Positions 50,536 to 62,483 of a stretch of DNA of 64,000 nt are shown here, in pieces. The notes under the pieces are model-generated. The model saw nothing but the letters and a program-made list of their open reading frames with translations, did not search any database and was not told where the DNA came from. Within the stretch, counting starts at the first letter, position 1. Every line of letters begins with the position of its first letter. Source of the DNA: Chlorobiaceae bacterium (lineage in GTDB: Bacteria > Bacteroidota > Chlorobiia > Chlorobiales > Chlorobiaceae); contig JAAXWS010000001.1 of NCBI GenBank assembly GCA_013334865.1, positions 95,067 through 159,066 of the forward strand, written 5' to 3'. The position numbers and the translations under genes were made by a program.

Positions 50536-51735
50536 TTACCGGAAAGCCTTGCGGATGCGGTTGACCGCCTCAGTGAGCTCCTCGATCGAGGCCGCGTAGG
50601 AGAGGCGCAGGTTTTCGGGGGCACCGAACGCGTCACCCGGCACCGTGGCCACGTAATGGTCCTTCAGCAGGTATTCGGCGATATCCGCGGAGTCGTTCAT
50701 GACCTTGCCGCCGAAGCTCTTGCCGAGCAGGCCCTTGATCGACGGGAAGATGTAGAAGGCTCCCTCCGGCAGGGTGCAGGCGATGCCCGGGATGCTGTTC
50801 AGTTCACGGTACATGAAGTCGCGGCGCTTCTCGAACTCGGCGCGACGCTCCTCGACGGTCGTCTGGTCGCCGTTCAGCGCGGCGGCCGCAGCCTTCTGCG
50901 CGATGGAGTTGGCGTTCGAGGTGGTCTGCGACTGGATCTTGTCGCAGGCGTCGATGATCCATTTCGGGGCGGCAAGGAAGCCGATCCTCCAGCCGGTCAT
51001 CGAGTAGCTCTTCGAGGTGCCGTTGCTGACGATCACCCATGGCTTCATCTCGGGGATGCGTGCCGGAGAGAAGGGGCGGATGCCGCCGTAGCAGATCATG
51101 TCGTACATCTCGTCTGAAACCACGAAGATCTCCCTGCCCTCGATCACCTTCATCAGCGCACGCACCTCGGCCTCGTTGTAGACAGCGCCGGTGGGGTTCG
51201 AAGGGGAGTTGAGCACCAGGATCTTGGTCTTCGGGGTGATGGCCGCCTCGAGCTGCGCCGGGGTGAGCTTGTAACCGGCCTCGATCGTGGTGTCGACGAT
51301 GACCGGGGTCGCACCGGCAAGCCTGACCATCTCGGGGAAGCTGACCCAGTACGGGGCTGGAACGATCACCTCGTCACCCTCCTGGCAAAGCGCAAGGAAG
51401 GTGTTGGCGAGAGTCTGCTTTCCGCCGTTGCTGACGATGATCTCGCCCTCCGTGTACTCGAGGCCGTTGTCGCGGGAGAGTTTTGCGATGATGGCCTTCT
51501 TCAGCTCGGGGATGCCGCCGTTGGCGGTGTAGCGGGTGAAGCCTGACCTGATCGCGTCGATGCCTGCCTGGCAGACGTTCTCCGGGGTCGGGAAATCGGG
51601 TTCGCCGGCCGACAGGCTGACGATATCCTTGCCCTCGGCCTGCATCTTCTTGGCCAGGCCGGTGATCTTCATCGTCTGGGACTCCTGCATGCTCAGGACC
51701 CGCTTGCTCAGGTATTTTTCAAATATTGCACTCAT
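50536..51735 (-). CDS. pyridoxal phosphate-dependent (aspartate-type) aminotransferase
   Basis: [49 protein letters not shown]. Confidence 0.96.
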   Translation of the reverse strand: MSAIFEKYLSKRVLSMQESQTMKITGLAKKMQAEGKDIVSLSAGEPDFPTPENVCQAGIDAIRSGFTRYTANGGIPELKKAIIAKLSRDNGLEYTEGEIIVSNGGKQTLANTFLALCQEGDEVIVPAPYWVSFPEMVRLAGATPVIVDTTIEAGYKLTPAQLEAAITPKTKILVLNSPSNPTGAVYNEAEVRALMKVIEGREIFVVSDEMYDMICYGGIRPFSPARIPEMKPWVIVSNGTSKSYSMTGWRIGFLAAPKWIIDACDKIQSQTTSNANSIAQKAAAAALNGDQTTVEERRAEFEKRRDFMYRELNSIPGIACTLPEGAFYIFPSIKGLLGKSFGGKVMNDSADIAEYLLKDHYVATVPGDAFGAPENLRLSYAASIEELTEAVNRIRKAFR

Positions 51736-51776
51736 ATTCTGTATTGTGTTTGTTGTGTGTATACCGATATCCTACT

Positions 51777-52277
51777 TCAGATCCGTCCCTTGCGCCCTTC
51801 ACGCTTCTTCGAGAGCATCTCCAGCACGTAGGGGTGGACGAACTTGCTGACGTCGCCGCCGAGCATGGCCACTTCGCGGATGATCGAGGACGCCACGTAG
51901 GTGTACTTGACGTTCGGCATCAGGAAAACAGTGGTCACTTCCGGGTAGAGGTGGCGGTTGAGAAGGGACATCTGGAGCTCATACTCGAAATCCTTGACCT
52001 GCCGAACCCCCCGCACGATGACCTTCGCCCCGGCTGATCGGGCATAATCTGCCAGAAGGCCGTCGTGGAGCACGTCGACGCCCACGTTCGGAAAAACGGA
52101 AACGACCTCACGGATCATCGTCATGCGCTCTTCGACCGAAAACAGGGTATGCTTCTGGCTGTTCTCGGCCATCACCACATCGACCCGGTCGAAGATGTTC
52201 ACCGCACGCTCGAGCACGTCGAGATGCCCATTCGTGAAAGGGTCGAAGGTTCCGGGATAGATCGCCTTGTTGATCAT
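51777..52277 (-). CDS. coaD: pantetheine-phosphate adenylyltransferase
   Basis: [42 protein letters not shown]-like end (actual [21 protein letters not shown]). Confidence 0.96.
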   Translation of the reverse strand: MINKAIYPGTFDPFTNGHLDVLERAVNIFDRVDVVMAENSQKHTLFSVEERMTMIREVVSVFPNVGVDVLHDGLLADYARSAGAKVIVRGVRQVKDFEYELQMSLLNRHLYPEVTTVFLMPNVKYTYVASSIIREVAMLGGDVSKFVHPYVLEMLSKKREGRKGRI

Positions 52278-52825
52278 GGCTCGGTGTCTCTGGTGAAAAA
52301 GGAAACCCTCGTCGTCCCGTAGTCCTTGTGGAACAGGTAGCCGGGAAGAGACGAGAAATCATGGCTCGAATGGTGCTCCACGAGGAGCAGGCCCTCACTG
52401 GCGAGCACCCCTCCGGTGACGATCGGCCTGACGAGGGAACCGTAATCCTCCCAGCGGTAGGGCGGGTCGCAGAACACCAGGTCGTAAGCGACCCCTTCGT
52501 CCCGTCTCAGGAATGCGGTCACGTCGGCCATGACGAACCTGGACATCGCCGTCACGCCGAGGTCGGCGGCAGTCCCCTTCATGGTCTCGAGCGCCTGGCG
52601 GTTCTGCTCCACGAAGCAGGCGCTGCGTGCCCCCCTGCTCAGCGATTCGAAGCCCATGTTGCCGAATCCCGCGAACAGGTCGAGCACCTCCAGGTCCTCG
52701 AAATCCAGCCTCGCGCCGATCGTGTCGAACAGCGACTTCTTCACCCTGCTGCTGCATGGGCGGATGTCACGCGAGGGAATATGCCGGATCTTCCTGCCCC
52801 GGTATTTGCCAGCCTGGACCTGCAC
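52274..52825 (-). CDS. rsmD: 16S rRNA (guanine(966)-N(2))-methyltransferase
   Basis: [36 protein letters not shown]. Confidence 0.94.
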   Translation of the reverse strand: MQVQAGKYRGRKIRHIPSRDIRPCSSRVKKSLFDTIGARLDFEDLEVLDLFAGFGNMGFESLSRGARSACFVEQNRQALETMKGTAADLGVTAMSRFVMADVTAFLRRDEGVAYDLVFCDPPYRWEDYGSLVRPIVTGGVLASEGLLLVEHHSSHDFSSLPGYLFHKDYGTTRVSFFTRDTEP

Positions 52826-52839
52826 CTCTCCGGTTGCGC

Positions 52840-53751
52840 TTAGAAATCCCCGTAGACGGTCTCGCCGAGTATCTCGAGAGCCTTCTCGCCATCCTCTTTC
52901 GACGGCGCCTTGCCGTGCCAGTTGGACTTGTCGGGCATGGTGCCTTCGAAGAAGGGGACGCCCTTGCCCATGATGGTCGTGGCAAGCACCACGGCAGGCC
53001 GCTTGCGCGACTTGTCCGTCCTCAGCGCTTCGAGGGTATCGATGAAGTGCTCGATATCGTTACCGTCGCAGGTCAGGACTTCCCAGCCGAACGCACGCCA
53101 CTTGTCGGCGAACGGCTCGACGCCCATCACGTCGCAGATCTCGCCGTCGATCTGCTGGTTGTTGTAGTCGACGATGCCGATCAGGTTGCCGAGGCCGTAG
53201 TGGGCGGCGCTCATGGCGGCTTCCCAGATCTGGCCCTCCTGGCACTCGCCGTCACCCATCAGGCAGAAAACGTCGCTCTTCCTTCCGTCCATGCGCAGGC
53301 CGAGCGCCGCGCCGACCGCAGCCGAAAGCCCCTGGCCAAGGGAACCGGAGGCGATCCTGATGCCCGGAAGGCCAGCCTCGCAGGTCGGATGGCCCTGAAG
53401 GTAGGAGTCGACCTGGCGCAGGTAGTTCATCTCCTCGATCGGGAAGTAACCGGAACGCGCGAGCACGCTGTACCAGACCGGCGCGATGTGGCCGTTGGAA
53501 AGGAACAGCATGTCGTGGTCGCGGTTCTCATGGAACTGGTGCGGGTGGTGCTGCAATACCCTGAAGTACAAGGCCGTGAAGACGTCGGCCATGCCGAGCG
53601 AGCCTCCGGTATGCCCGGAGTTCGACTTTACCAGCATGCGGACGATGTCGCGGCGGACCTGCCGTGCCATCTCCTTGAGTTCTTCGATGGTCGAAAGCTG
53701 GAGGTGCTCCCCTTTCTTCTCCGGCGGATAGGGCTTCAGGTGTTTTGCCAT
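52840..53751 (-). CDS. transketolase N-terminal (TPP-binding) subunit
   Basis: GHTGGSLGMADVFTALYF, GSLGQGLSAAVGAALG, LMGDGECQEGQIWEAAMSAAHYGLGNLIGIVDYNN; 303 aa only. Confidence 0.94.
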   Translation of the reverse strand: MAKHLKPYPPEKKGEHLQLSTIEELKEMARQVRRDIVRMLVKSNSGHTGGSLGMADVFTALYFRVLQHHPHQFHENRDHDMLFLSNGHIAPVWYSVLARSGYFPIEEMNYLRQVDSYLQGHPTCEAGLPGIRIASGSLGQGLSAAVGAALGLRMDGRKSDVFCLMGDGECQEGQIWEAAMSAAHYGLGNLIGIVDYNNQQIDGEICDVMGVEPFADKWRAFGWEVLTCDGNDIEHFIDTLEALRTDKSRKRPAVVLATTIMGKGVPFFEGTMPDKSNWHGKAPSKEDGEKALEILGETVYGDF

Positions 53752-53762
53752 GATGGAGTAGA

Positions 53763-53783
53763 TGAATGCTGAGTGCTGAATGC
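53763..53783. repeat. heptamer tandem repeat (TGARTGC)
   Basis: tgaatgc tgagtgc tgaatgc, in the 5' leader of the transketolase gene. Confidence 0.75.
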
Positions 53784-53837
53784 TGGTTTGAAACGCTCTA
53801 AGTTACACGCGCATACCCTAAATACCAAGCACCAGAT

Positions 53838-54479
53838 TCATACCGCATCTTTTCTTTTCCGGATGTACCGGACGAGCGACCAGAGGAGGTAGGCGAGGAA
53901 AACCGTCGTCACCGGAATACTGTAGAGAGCGAGGTATTTGCCGATCCCCTGCCAGTTCCTGCCGAGCTCCAGGCCGCCGTACAGGAGCAGGATGTTCCAC
54001 AGGGTCGCGCTGACGAGGCAGCACAGCAGCACGAGGGAGATGCGCAGGTGCAGGAGGCCGGAAACGATCGAGATGAGGGCCCTGGAACCTAACAGGAAAC
54101 GGTTGGCCAGCACGGCCGCATACCCGTGCCTCGAGAATTTCAGCCGCACTGCCTCCATCTCGGACGGAGGGAACAGCTTGTGCACCCATCTGGCGAAACG
54201 GTGGCGGACCTCGGTCTGGCCGCTCGCATACAGCTTCAGGCCGAGGGTCCGGCTGAGCATGAAGACCGTCATGAAGCCTCCGACGGAACCGGCTGTCGAC
54301 CAGAAAAGGGCCTGGGCGAAGGAGAGGTTGCCGAAAGCAAGCCGGTAACCGGCGAAGGCGATCGGGATGTCCCCCGGGATCGGAGGGACGATGTTTTCAA
54401 GGAAGGCCGACAGGAACAGCAGGAGGTAGACCGATGCCGGATCGGCATGCTGCAGCCATTGGATCACGGCATCGATCAT
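53838..54479 (-). CDS. DedA family membrane protein
   Basis: FLENIVPPIPGDIPIAFAGYRLAFG, FANRFLLGSRALISIVSGLLHL-type. Confidence 0.9.
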   Translation of the reverse strand: MIDAVIQWLQHADPASVYLLLFLSAFLENIVPPIPGDIPIAFAGYRLAFGNLSFAQALFWSTAGSVGGFMTVFMLSRTLGLKLYASGQTEVRHRFARWVHKLFPPSEMEAVRLKFSRHGYAAVLANRFLLGSRALISIVSGLLHLRISLVLLCCLVSATLWNILLLYGGLELGRNWQGIGKYLALYSIPVTTVFLAYLLWSLVRYIRKRKDAV

Positions 54480-54504
54480 ACGTGTGGTTCCTTACATGGT
54501 CGGG

Positions 54505-55212
54505 TCAGAGTTCGAGCACGCGCCGTTTCACCTCGGAGTATGCCTCCTCGACGCCTCCGAGATCCTGGCGGAAACGGTCCTTGTCGAGCTTCTCGCCGGT
54601 CTCGGCATCCCAGAATCGGCAGGTGTCAGGGCTGATCTCGTCGCCAAGCAGTATCTGGCCCTTGTGGCGGCCGAACTCCAGCTTGAAGTCGACCAGTCGC
54701 AGCTTCCTCTCGGCGAACCAGGGCTTCAGGAGAGCGTTGATCCGCCCGGCCAGGTCCTTCAGCACGGCGATCTCATCGTAGTTGGCCACGCCGAGCGCAA
54801 CAGCATGGTCCTCGTTCATCAGAGGATCGTCCAGGTCGTCGTCCTTCAGGTAGAGCTCGATGATCGGCTTCTCCAGCACGGTGCCCTCGGCGAAACCGTA
54901 GCGGCGAACCAGCGAACCGGCGGCGATGTTGCGGGTAACCACCTCGACCTTGATGATGTCGAGGCTCTTGCAGAGCATGTCGCGGTCGTTCAGCTTCTCG
55001 ACCAGATGGGTCGGGATCCCCTTCTCGCCGAGCATGGTGAACAGGCGGCACGAGATCGCGTTGTTGGTCACGCCCTTGTCTGCGATCGAGCCTTTCTTCT
55101 TGTTGTTGAACGCGGTCGCATCGTCCTTGAACTCCTGTATGATCAGGTCAGGGTCTTCGGTCTGCCATACCTTCTTGGCCTTGCCCTCATGCAGCAGTGT
55201 AGTCTTCTTCAT
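54505..55212 (-). CDS. purC: phosphoribosylaminoimidazole-succinocarboxamide synthase
   Basis: LLHEGKAKKVW, VEVVTRNIAAGSLVRRYG, LVDFKLEFGRHKGQILLGDEISPDTCRFWD. Confidence 0.97.
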   Translation of the reverse strand: MKKTTLLHEGKAKKVWQTEDPDLIIQEFKDDATAFNNKKKGSIADKGVTNNAISCRLFTMLGEKGIPTHLVEKLNDRDMLCKSLDIIKVEVVTRNIAAGSLVRRYGFAEGTVLEKPIIELYLKDDDLDDPLMNEDHAVALGVANYDEIAVLKDLAGRINALLKPWFAERKLRLVDFKLEFGRHKGQILLGDEISPDTCRFWDAETGEKLDKDRFRQDLGGVEEAYSEVKRRVLEL

Positions 55213-55447
55213 TGGTTACCTCTGTTATGGTGTTCGTCCGGCTTGCGCCAGCCTGGATTGAAAAGATGATAAAGATAACACCTTTTCGGGCCCCGTCGTT
55301 GCGAAAAAAAGAGAGGACAACGATGCCGTCGGGCATCGGCCCCTGCAACCCCGGGCATCGCCCGTGAAGCGTATTTGATTTTGTTACATTGCCCCGGAAT
55401 CCGGCCCGGAGGCCAAGCGGGCTTGCCTGGTCAGTGCCGGGCGTTTT

Positions 55448-55846
55448 TCACTCTCCCTGGTGATCGGCAGCCTGCTGTACCGCACCGGTCAGCACGATGT
55501 CGATCTGCTCCTCCGACAGCCCCTTCTCCTTCAGGAACCACATGAACCTGAAAACGCCGAGGTCGGAAAGCATGGCTTTCGGCTTGCCGGCATTGTCGAG
55601 TCCCCTCGAACTGCAGTGTTCCGCGGCAGTATGGAGCCAGTCCTCGATGAATTCGGCTGGCCGCCCGTCCCCACGGAAATAATCGGTCACGATACGGATG
55701 GCATCGTCCAGGGTGGGATTGGGGTTTTCATCGAAAATGAGCTGCATCTGTTCGGAAATCCTGTTCAAAAGGAGTACCGCCTCCATGTCGAGCGCCTCCT
55801 CGAGGATCTCCCTGGCTTTCTCCTTTACATCTAACTTTTTGGTCAT
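55448..55846 (-). CDS. hypothetical protein (132 aa)
   Basis: Continuous ORF, MTKKLDVKEKAREILEEALDMEAVLLLNRISEQ...; no family recognised. Confidence 0.65.
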   Translation of the reverse strand: MTKKLDVKEKAREILEEALDMEAVLLLNRISEQMQLIFDENPNPTLDDAIRIVTDYFRGDGRPAEFIEDWLHTAAEHCSSRGLDNAGKPKAMLSDLGVFRFMWFLKEKGLSEEQIDIVLTGAVQQAADHQGE

Positions 55847-55952
55847 ACTTCTGAAGACAGCCGGATGTCCATGTTGAGGTGATTGGAAACTCCCGGTAAA
55901 GTTACATATCGCCTGCCTAAACCTAAAGAAAAATCTTATCCCCCGACAGGAG

Positions 55953-56309
55953 CTATGAGGCCCGTTTACCGCCTGATGCCCCCCAGTTTCCGGGGCGCTT
56001 CGGCTTAGGCAATGGAAGCTCGCTCGCCGTGGCGACGATCAGGCCGGCCAACCACGCACGGTCCTCGAGCCGGTCGTCGATCAGGAAATACGGCTTTGCC
56101 CCGGGATAGGGCGCCGCTTCCGCCACCTCCCCGGCATACATCCTTCCCGCCGACGTCGGCTTGACGTAGAGGGCATTGTCGCACACCAGAGCGACCAGCT
56201 TACCGCCACAATACACGGCATACTCCCCGAACATCTTCCGGAACGCAACCTCGCCGGCGGCCGCCATCTGCCCGCATGCATACTCGACAAACGAAAGCGA
56301 AGAGGCCAT
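55953..56309 (-). CDS. TfoX N-terminal domain-containing protein
   Basis: GEVAFRKMFGEYAVYCGGKLVALVCDNALYVKPT. Confidence 0.9.
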   Translation of the reverse strand: MASSLSFVEYACGQMAAAGEVAFRKMFGEYAVYCGGKLVALVCDNALYVKPTSAGRMYAGEVAEAAPYPGAKPYFLIDDRLEDRAWLAGLIVATASELPLPKPKRPGNWGASGGKRAS

Positions 56310-56357
56310 AAACCGTCCTGTTTGGTTGTTTCAACCCGCAGCCACTGACAGACGCCC

Positions 56358-57572
56358 TCAAACCCCCTGGGGCAACCGGCCGTTCCAGCATCTGAGCGGC
56401 TCCTTTTCGATCATGATCGTGCAATAGTTGCACATGGTGCATTTCGAAGCTGCCTGCCTCCCCTCCTCATACTTCCTCACCAGAGATGGCTCGATGATGA
56501 ACGGACGTGACATCGACACGAAATCGGCCGCCCCATCACCGATAGCCCTCGACGACTCAGCCAGCGTATGGAGTCCGCCGACAACGACGACCGGGATCGA
56601 CACGGCCGCCCTGACTGCCCGGGACGCCTCGAGGTTGTAACCGCTCAGAGGTTTCGGGCCCGACGGCACAACAACAGGAAGAATGCGGCCCATCACCGGC
56701 TTGAGCATCCGCGGTATCGACTTGAACTTGAAATTGGCCGCAAGCACCGCTTCCATCGGCAACTTCGGGCCGCGCATGATCGCCAGCCCCTCGGCGATCG
56801 TGCCGGAAGAGACCTCCACGGCGGAGCAGCCGGCCACCTCGAGCATCATGGCGATCTTCACGGCCTCCCCCACCCGCATCCCTCCGGGCATGCCGTCGTA
56901 TCCGTTTATTTTCGCCAGCACCGGGTAATCCCCGAGCCTCTTTCTGATGCCGCCCATGATCTCCGAAACGATCCGGAACCGGTTCTCCAGCGACCCTCCC
57001 CATCGGTCCCGCCTCCGGTTTGAGTGGCCGGACAGGAACTGTGCCAGGAGGTACCCGTGCGCCATATGCAGCTGCACCCCGTCGAAACCCGCAGTTTTCG
57101 CCCGAGCCGCCGCATCGACAAACGCATCGATGATCTCCCTGATCCCGGCCTCCGTCAGTTCCTGAGGCGCCTCCTCGCTGTAATAACCATCCCTTACTGG
57201 AGATGGGGCAACCGTACACATTCCGGTAACCATCGAACGGGTCTGCCTACCGCAATGGGCGATCTGGAGGATCAACGGGGCACCCTCGCGATGCACCGCC
57301 CCGACAAGCCGCCGGTAAGCAGGCACCAGCTCGTCATCATCGATCATCAGCATGCCCGGGAAGTTGCATCTGCCCTGTTGCAGCACACCGGCATATCCGG
57401 TCACGATCGCCCCAACGCCGCCCCGGGCGAGGCGGACATACAGCTTTTCGAGCGATTCCAGCGGCGCCCCGTCGCCGTCCCCCATCCCCTCGTGCGTCGC
57501 CGAACGGATAAAACGGTTACGCAAGGCTATGCCGCCGATATTTGCGGGCTCGAAAATCCCTGATGACCCCAT
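56358..57572 (-). CDS. NADH:flavin oxidoreductase (old yellow enzyme family)
   Basis: LRNRFIRSATHEGM, GFDGVQLHMAHGYLLAQFLSGHSNRRRDRWGGSLENRFR. Confidence 0.94.
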   Translation of the reverse strand: MGSSGIFEPANIGGIALRNRFIRSATHEGMGDGDGAPLESLEKLYVRLARGGVGAIVTGYAGVLQQGRCNFPGMLMIDDDELVPAYRRLVGAVHREGAPLILQIAHCGRQTRSMVTGMCTVAPSPVRDGYYSEEAPQELTEAGIREIIDAFVDAAARAKTAGFDGVQLHMAHGYLLAQFLSGHSNRRRDRWGGSLENRFRIVSEIMGGIRKRLGDYPVLAKINGYDGMPGGMRVGEAVKIAMMLEVAGCSAVEVSSGTIAEGLAIMRGPKLPMEAVLAANFKFKSIPRMLKPVMGRILPVVVPSGPKPLSGYNLEASRAVRAAVSIPVVVVGGLHTLAESSRAIGDGAADFVSMSRPFIIEPSLVRKYEEGRQAASKCTMCNYCTIMIEKEPLRCWNGRLPQGV

Positions 57573-57835
57573 GATGATGATGAAAAAGTTGACAATGACC
57601 AGTTAAAGGAATTTATGGGATCAAACAGAAAAACAGCTTGACGTTTATCACAAACGGCGATCGGGAAAGCCGTAGCCGCATGGGGCACAAACAAGCAAGA
57701 TGCCTTTCCATCAGGGGTCTGCGCCAACTGTCATGAACCCTTGATTTACGGGGTTGCCATCGCCTCATCAATGTACGTATATTCAAAATGTGGTTACCGG
57801 CAGCTCTGATCCCAAGCCTCAAAACGGAGACGGCA

Positions 57836-58864
57836 ATGCATCTCCCCCGTGCATTCGTTGTGGCCATATTGCTGCTGGCGCTCCCCTGCAGGGAAATGGC
57901 CGGGCGCGGGCAGCAGAAGACGTTGCTCCTGATGTGGTGGAACGTCGAGAACCTTTTCGATACGCGGGACGATCCGAACACGGAGGATGACGAGTTCACT
58001 CCGGCCGGGCGCCTGCACTGGACGGAGAAGAAGCTGCTGCTGAAGCGGATCAGGATCGCCGCGGTTCTGGGAGGAGTCTCACTCGATCGGCGCTTCGGGT
58101 CATATCCGGACCTGATCGCCTTCGCGGAGTCGGAGAACCGGCAGGTGTTCGCCGGAACGATCGCCTCGGCAGGGCTCGGGGCATATCGTATCGCCTACCA
58201 TGAGAGTCCCGATCCGAGGGGCATCGACATCGGCCTGGCGTGGAACCCCGCAACGGTCAGCTTTACCGGATCCAGGGCTTACCGTGTTTCGCTTCCCGAC
58301 CACCACAGGACCCGGGACGTGATCGTCGCCGGGTTCCTGGCCTCCGGCCATCCGTTCAGCGTGGTGCTCAACCACTGGCCGTCGCGGTCGTTCGATAGGG
58401 CGTGGAGCGAGCCGAAGCGGCTTGCGGCCGCCGCCGTGACGAGGCATGTGGTCGACAGCCTCCGGACGCGTGACGCGAATGCCGCGATCGTGGTGATGGG
58501 AGACTTCAACGACCAGCCTGAAAACCGCTCGTTGCGGGAGGTGCTGGGTTCATCGTTCGACCGGAAGGAGGTGCGGGCGCATGGCGGCCGCATGCTCTAC
58601 AACTGCTGGAACGAGGTGCGGGCCGGGGGAAGCTACGCCTACCATGGCCAGTGGGAACGGATCGACCAGGTGCTCGTCTCGTCCGCCCTGCTGGGAAACC
58701 GGAACCTGCACCTCGGCCCGAAGTCGTTCACGACATTCTCGTTCCCTCACATGTTTGCGATCCCCGGAAAGAAGCTCTATACGACCTTCGAGAAGGGGCG
58801 CTACGTGGGCGGTTACTCGGACCACCTGCCGCTGCTGCTGAAGATCGGCCTGTCGGAAGAATGA
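57836..58864 (+). CDS. endonuclease/exonuclease/phosphatase family protein
   Basis: MWWNVENLFDTRDDPNTEDDEFTP, VVMGDFNDQPENRSL, YSDHLPLLLKI. Confidence 0.92.
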   Translation: MHLPRAFVVAILLLALPCREMAGRGQQKTLLLMWWNVENLFDTRDDPNTEDDEFTPAGRLHWTEKKLLLKRIRIAAVLGGVSLDRRFGSYPDLIAFAESENRQVFAGTIASAGLGAYRIAYHESPDPRGIDIGLAWNPATVSFTGSRAYRVSLPDHHRTRDVIVAGFLASGHPFSVVLNHWPSRSFDRAWSEPKRLAAAAVTRHVVDSLRTRDANAAIVVMGDFNDQPENRSLREVLGSSFDRKEVRAHGGRMLYNCWNEVRAGGSYAYHGQWERIDQVLVSSALLGNRNLHLGPKSFTTFSFPHMFAIPGKKLYTTFEKGRYVGGYSDHLPLLLKIGLSEE

Positions 58865-58917
58865 TCATGTGGTATGGGAGAGTGGTCACCGCCGGGTTCG
58901 CTGCGCTTCCCCCAAGC

Positions 58918-58972
58918 CGCCCACGGAACGCCCCTGACGGGGCCGGGCACATTCGCCCCGTAGGGGCGTGAT
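58918..58972. repeat. GC-rich palindromic intergenic element
   Basis: cgcccctgacggggc cgggcacattc gccccgtaggggcg. Confidence 0.6.
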
Positions 58973-59018
58973 ACGGGTAGCGCGGAGCGACAGCCCCGGG
59001 CAACCTGATGGCGAAAAA

Positions 59019-59046
59019 AAACCGCCCCGGAAATCCGGGGCGGTTT
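59019..59046 (-). terminator. rho-independent terminator of hppA
   Basis: Minus strand aaaccgccccgg attt ccggggcggttttttttc. Confidence 0.9.
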
Positions 59047-59080
59047 GTCTGGCCGTTCGGCCTTGTTGGAGTGTATTCTC

Positions 59081-61510
<2,430 letters not shown>

Positions 61511-61755
61511 TTTCTCTGTTTACGTGATTACAGAAAGACTGCTGACTGCAGGAGCATCATGTGACTGAGAAAGAACGGCCCTGCTGGAAAACAGGATTTT
61601 CAAAAGTAGCAACTTTTTCCCGTAACTCATCAAGAAAAAATAAAAAAGGGATTTGGCGCCGTTAACAATGGCGCAAATTTTTCTTTGCATCCCTTGCCTT
61701 TTGATGGCCACGCGCTGCTATATTCCCGTGCTGTCAACAACGAAATTCCAGCCCA

Positions 61756-62325
61756 ATGAAACTCATCGTCGGACTCGGCAACCCCGAGGCGAAATACGCA
61801 GGAACCAGGCACAACATCGGCTTTGACGTCGTCGACCACCTTGCCATGAGACATGGCGGTTCGTTCGCCTCCGGCCGGGGCAACTACCAGTTCGCGAAGA
61901 TCGCCTGCCCGGGCGGCCCACTGCTGCTGGTCAAGCCGATGACCTACATGAACCTCTCCGGTCAGGCCGTCGTGGCTGCCATGAACTTCTACAAGTTCAC
62001 CCGGGAGCAGCTGCTCGTGGTCTGCGACGACGTCAACATTCCCCTGGGCTCGATCCGCATCAGGGCGAAGGGGTCGGCCGGCGGCCAGAACGGATTGAAG
62101 AACATCATCCTCAACCTTGGCAGCGAGGAGTTCGCCCGCCTGAGGGTCGGGGTGGGACAGGAGCGGATGCCTGCATCACTCTCATCTTTCGTGCTCTCGA
62201 AGTTCGGCGAGGAGGAGACACCGACGGTCGAACGGGTGGTATCGGTGTGCCAAGACGCGGTACTGGCGTTCGCATCAAAGGGCGTGGAGTACGCCATGAC
62301 GACCTTCAACAAGGCGGAAATATAG
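61756..62325 (+). CDS. pth: peptidyl-tRNA hydrolase
   Basis: MKLIVGLGNPEAKYAGTRHNIGFDVVD, LVKPMTYMNLSGQAV, GSAGGQNGLKNII. Confidence 0.97.
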   Translation: MKLIVGLGNPEAKYAGTRHNIGFDVVDHLAMRHGGSFASGRGNYQFAKIACPGGPLLLVKPMTYMNLSGQAVVAAMNFYKFTREQLLVVCDDVNIPLGSIRIRAKGSAGGQNGLKNIILNLGSEEFARLRVGVGQERMPASLSSFVLSKFGEEETPTVERVVSVCQDAVLAFASKGVEYAMTTFNKAEI

Positions 62326-62381
62326 GGAAGAAGTGACGAGTGGAAAGATAATACCGTAGCGGGTGGTTTCTCGTCCTCACC

Positions 62382-62426
62382 CATAGGTCTCATAGGTCCC
62401 ATACGACCCATTGGACCCATCAGGCC
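62382..62426. repeat. nonamer tandem repeat (x5)
   Basis: cataggtct cataggtcc catacgacc cattggacc catcaggcc. Confidence 0.85.
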
Positions 62427-62449
62427 TAATCTTTCGAGTGATGAAGTTC

Positions 62450-62477
62450 GGATTACGTGTCACGTGTTACGCGTCAC
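62450..62477. repeat. heptamer tandem repeat (GNGTYAC family)
   Basis: ggattac gtgtcac gtgttac gcgtcac. Confidence 0.85.
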
Positions 62478-62483
62478 GCCTGT

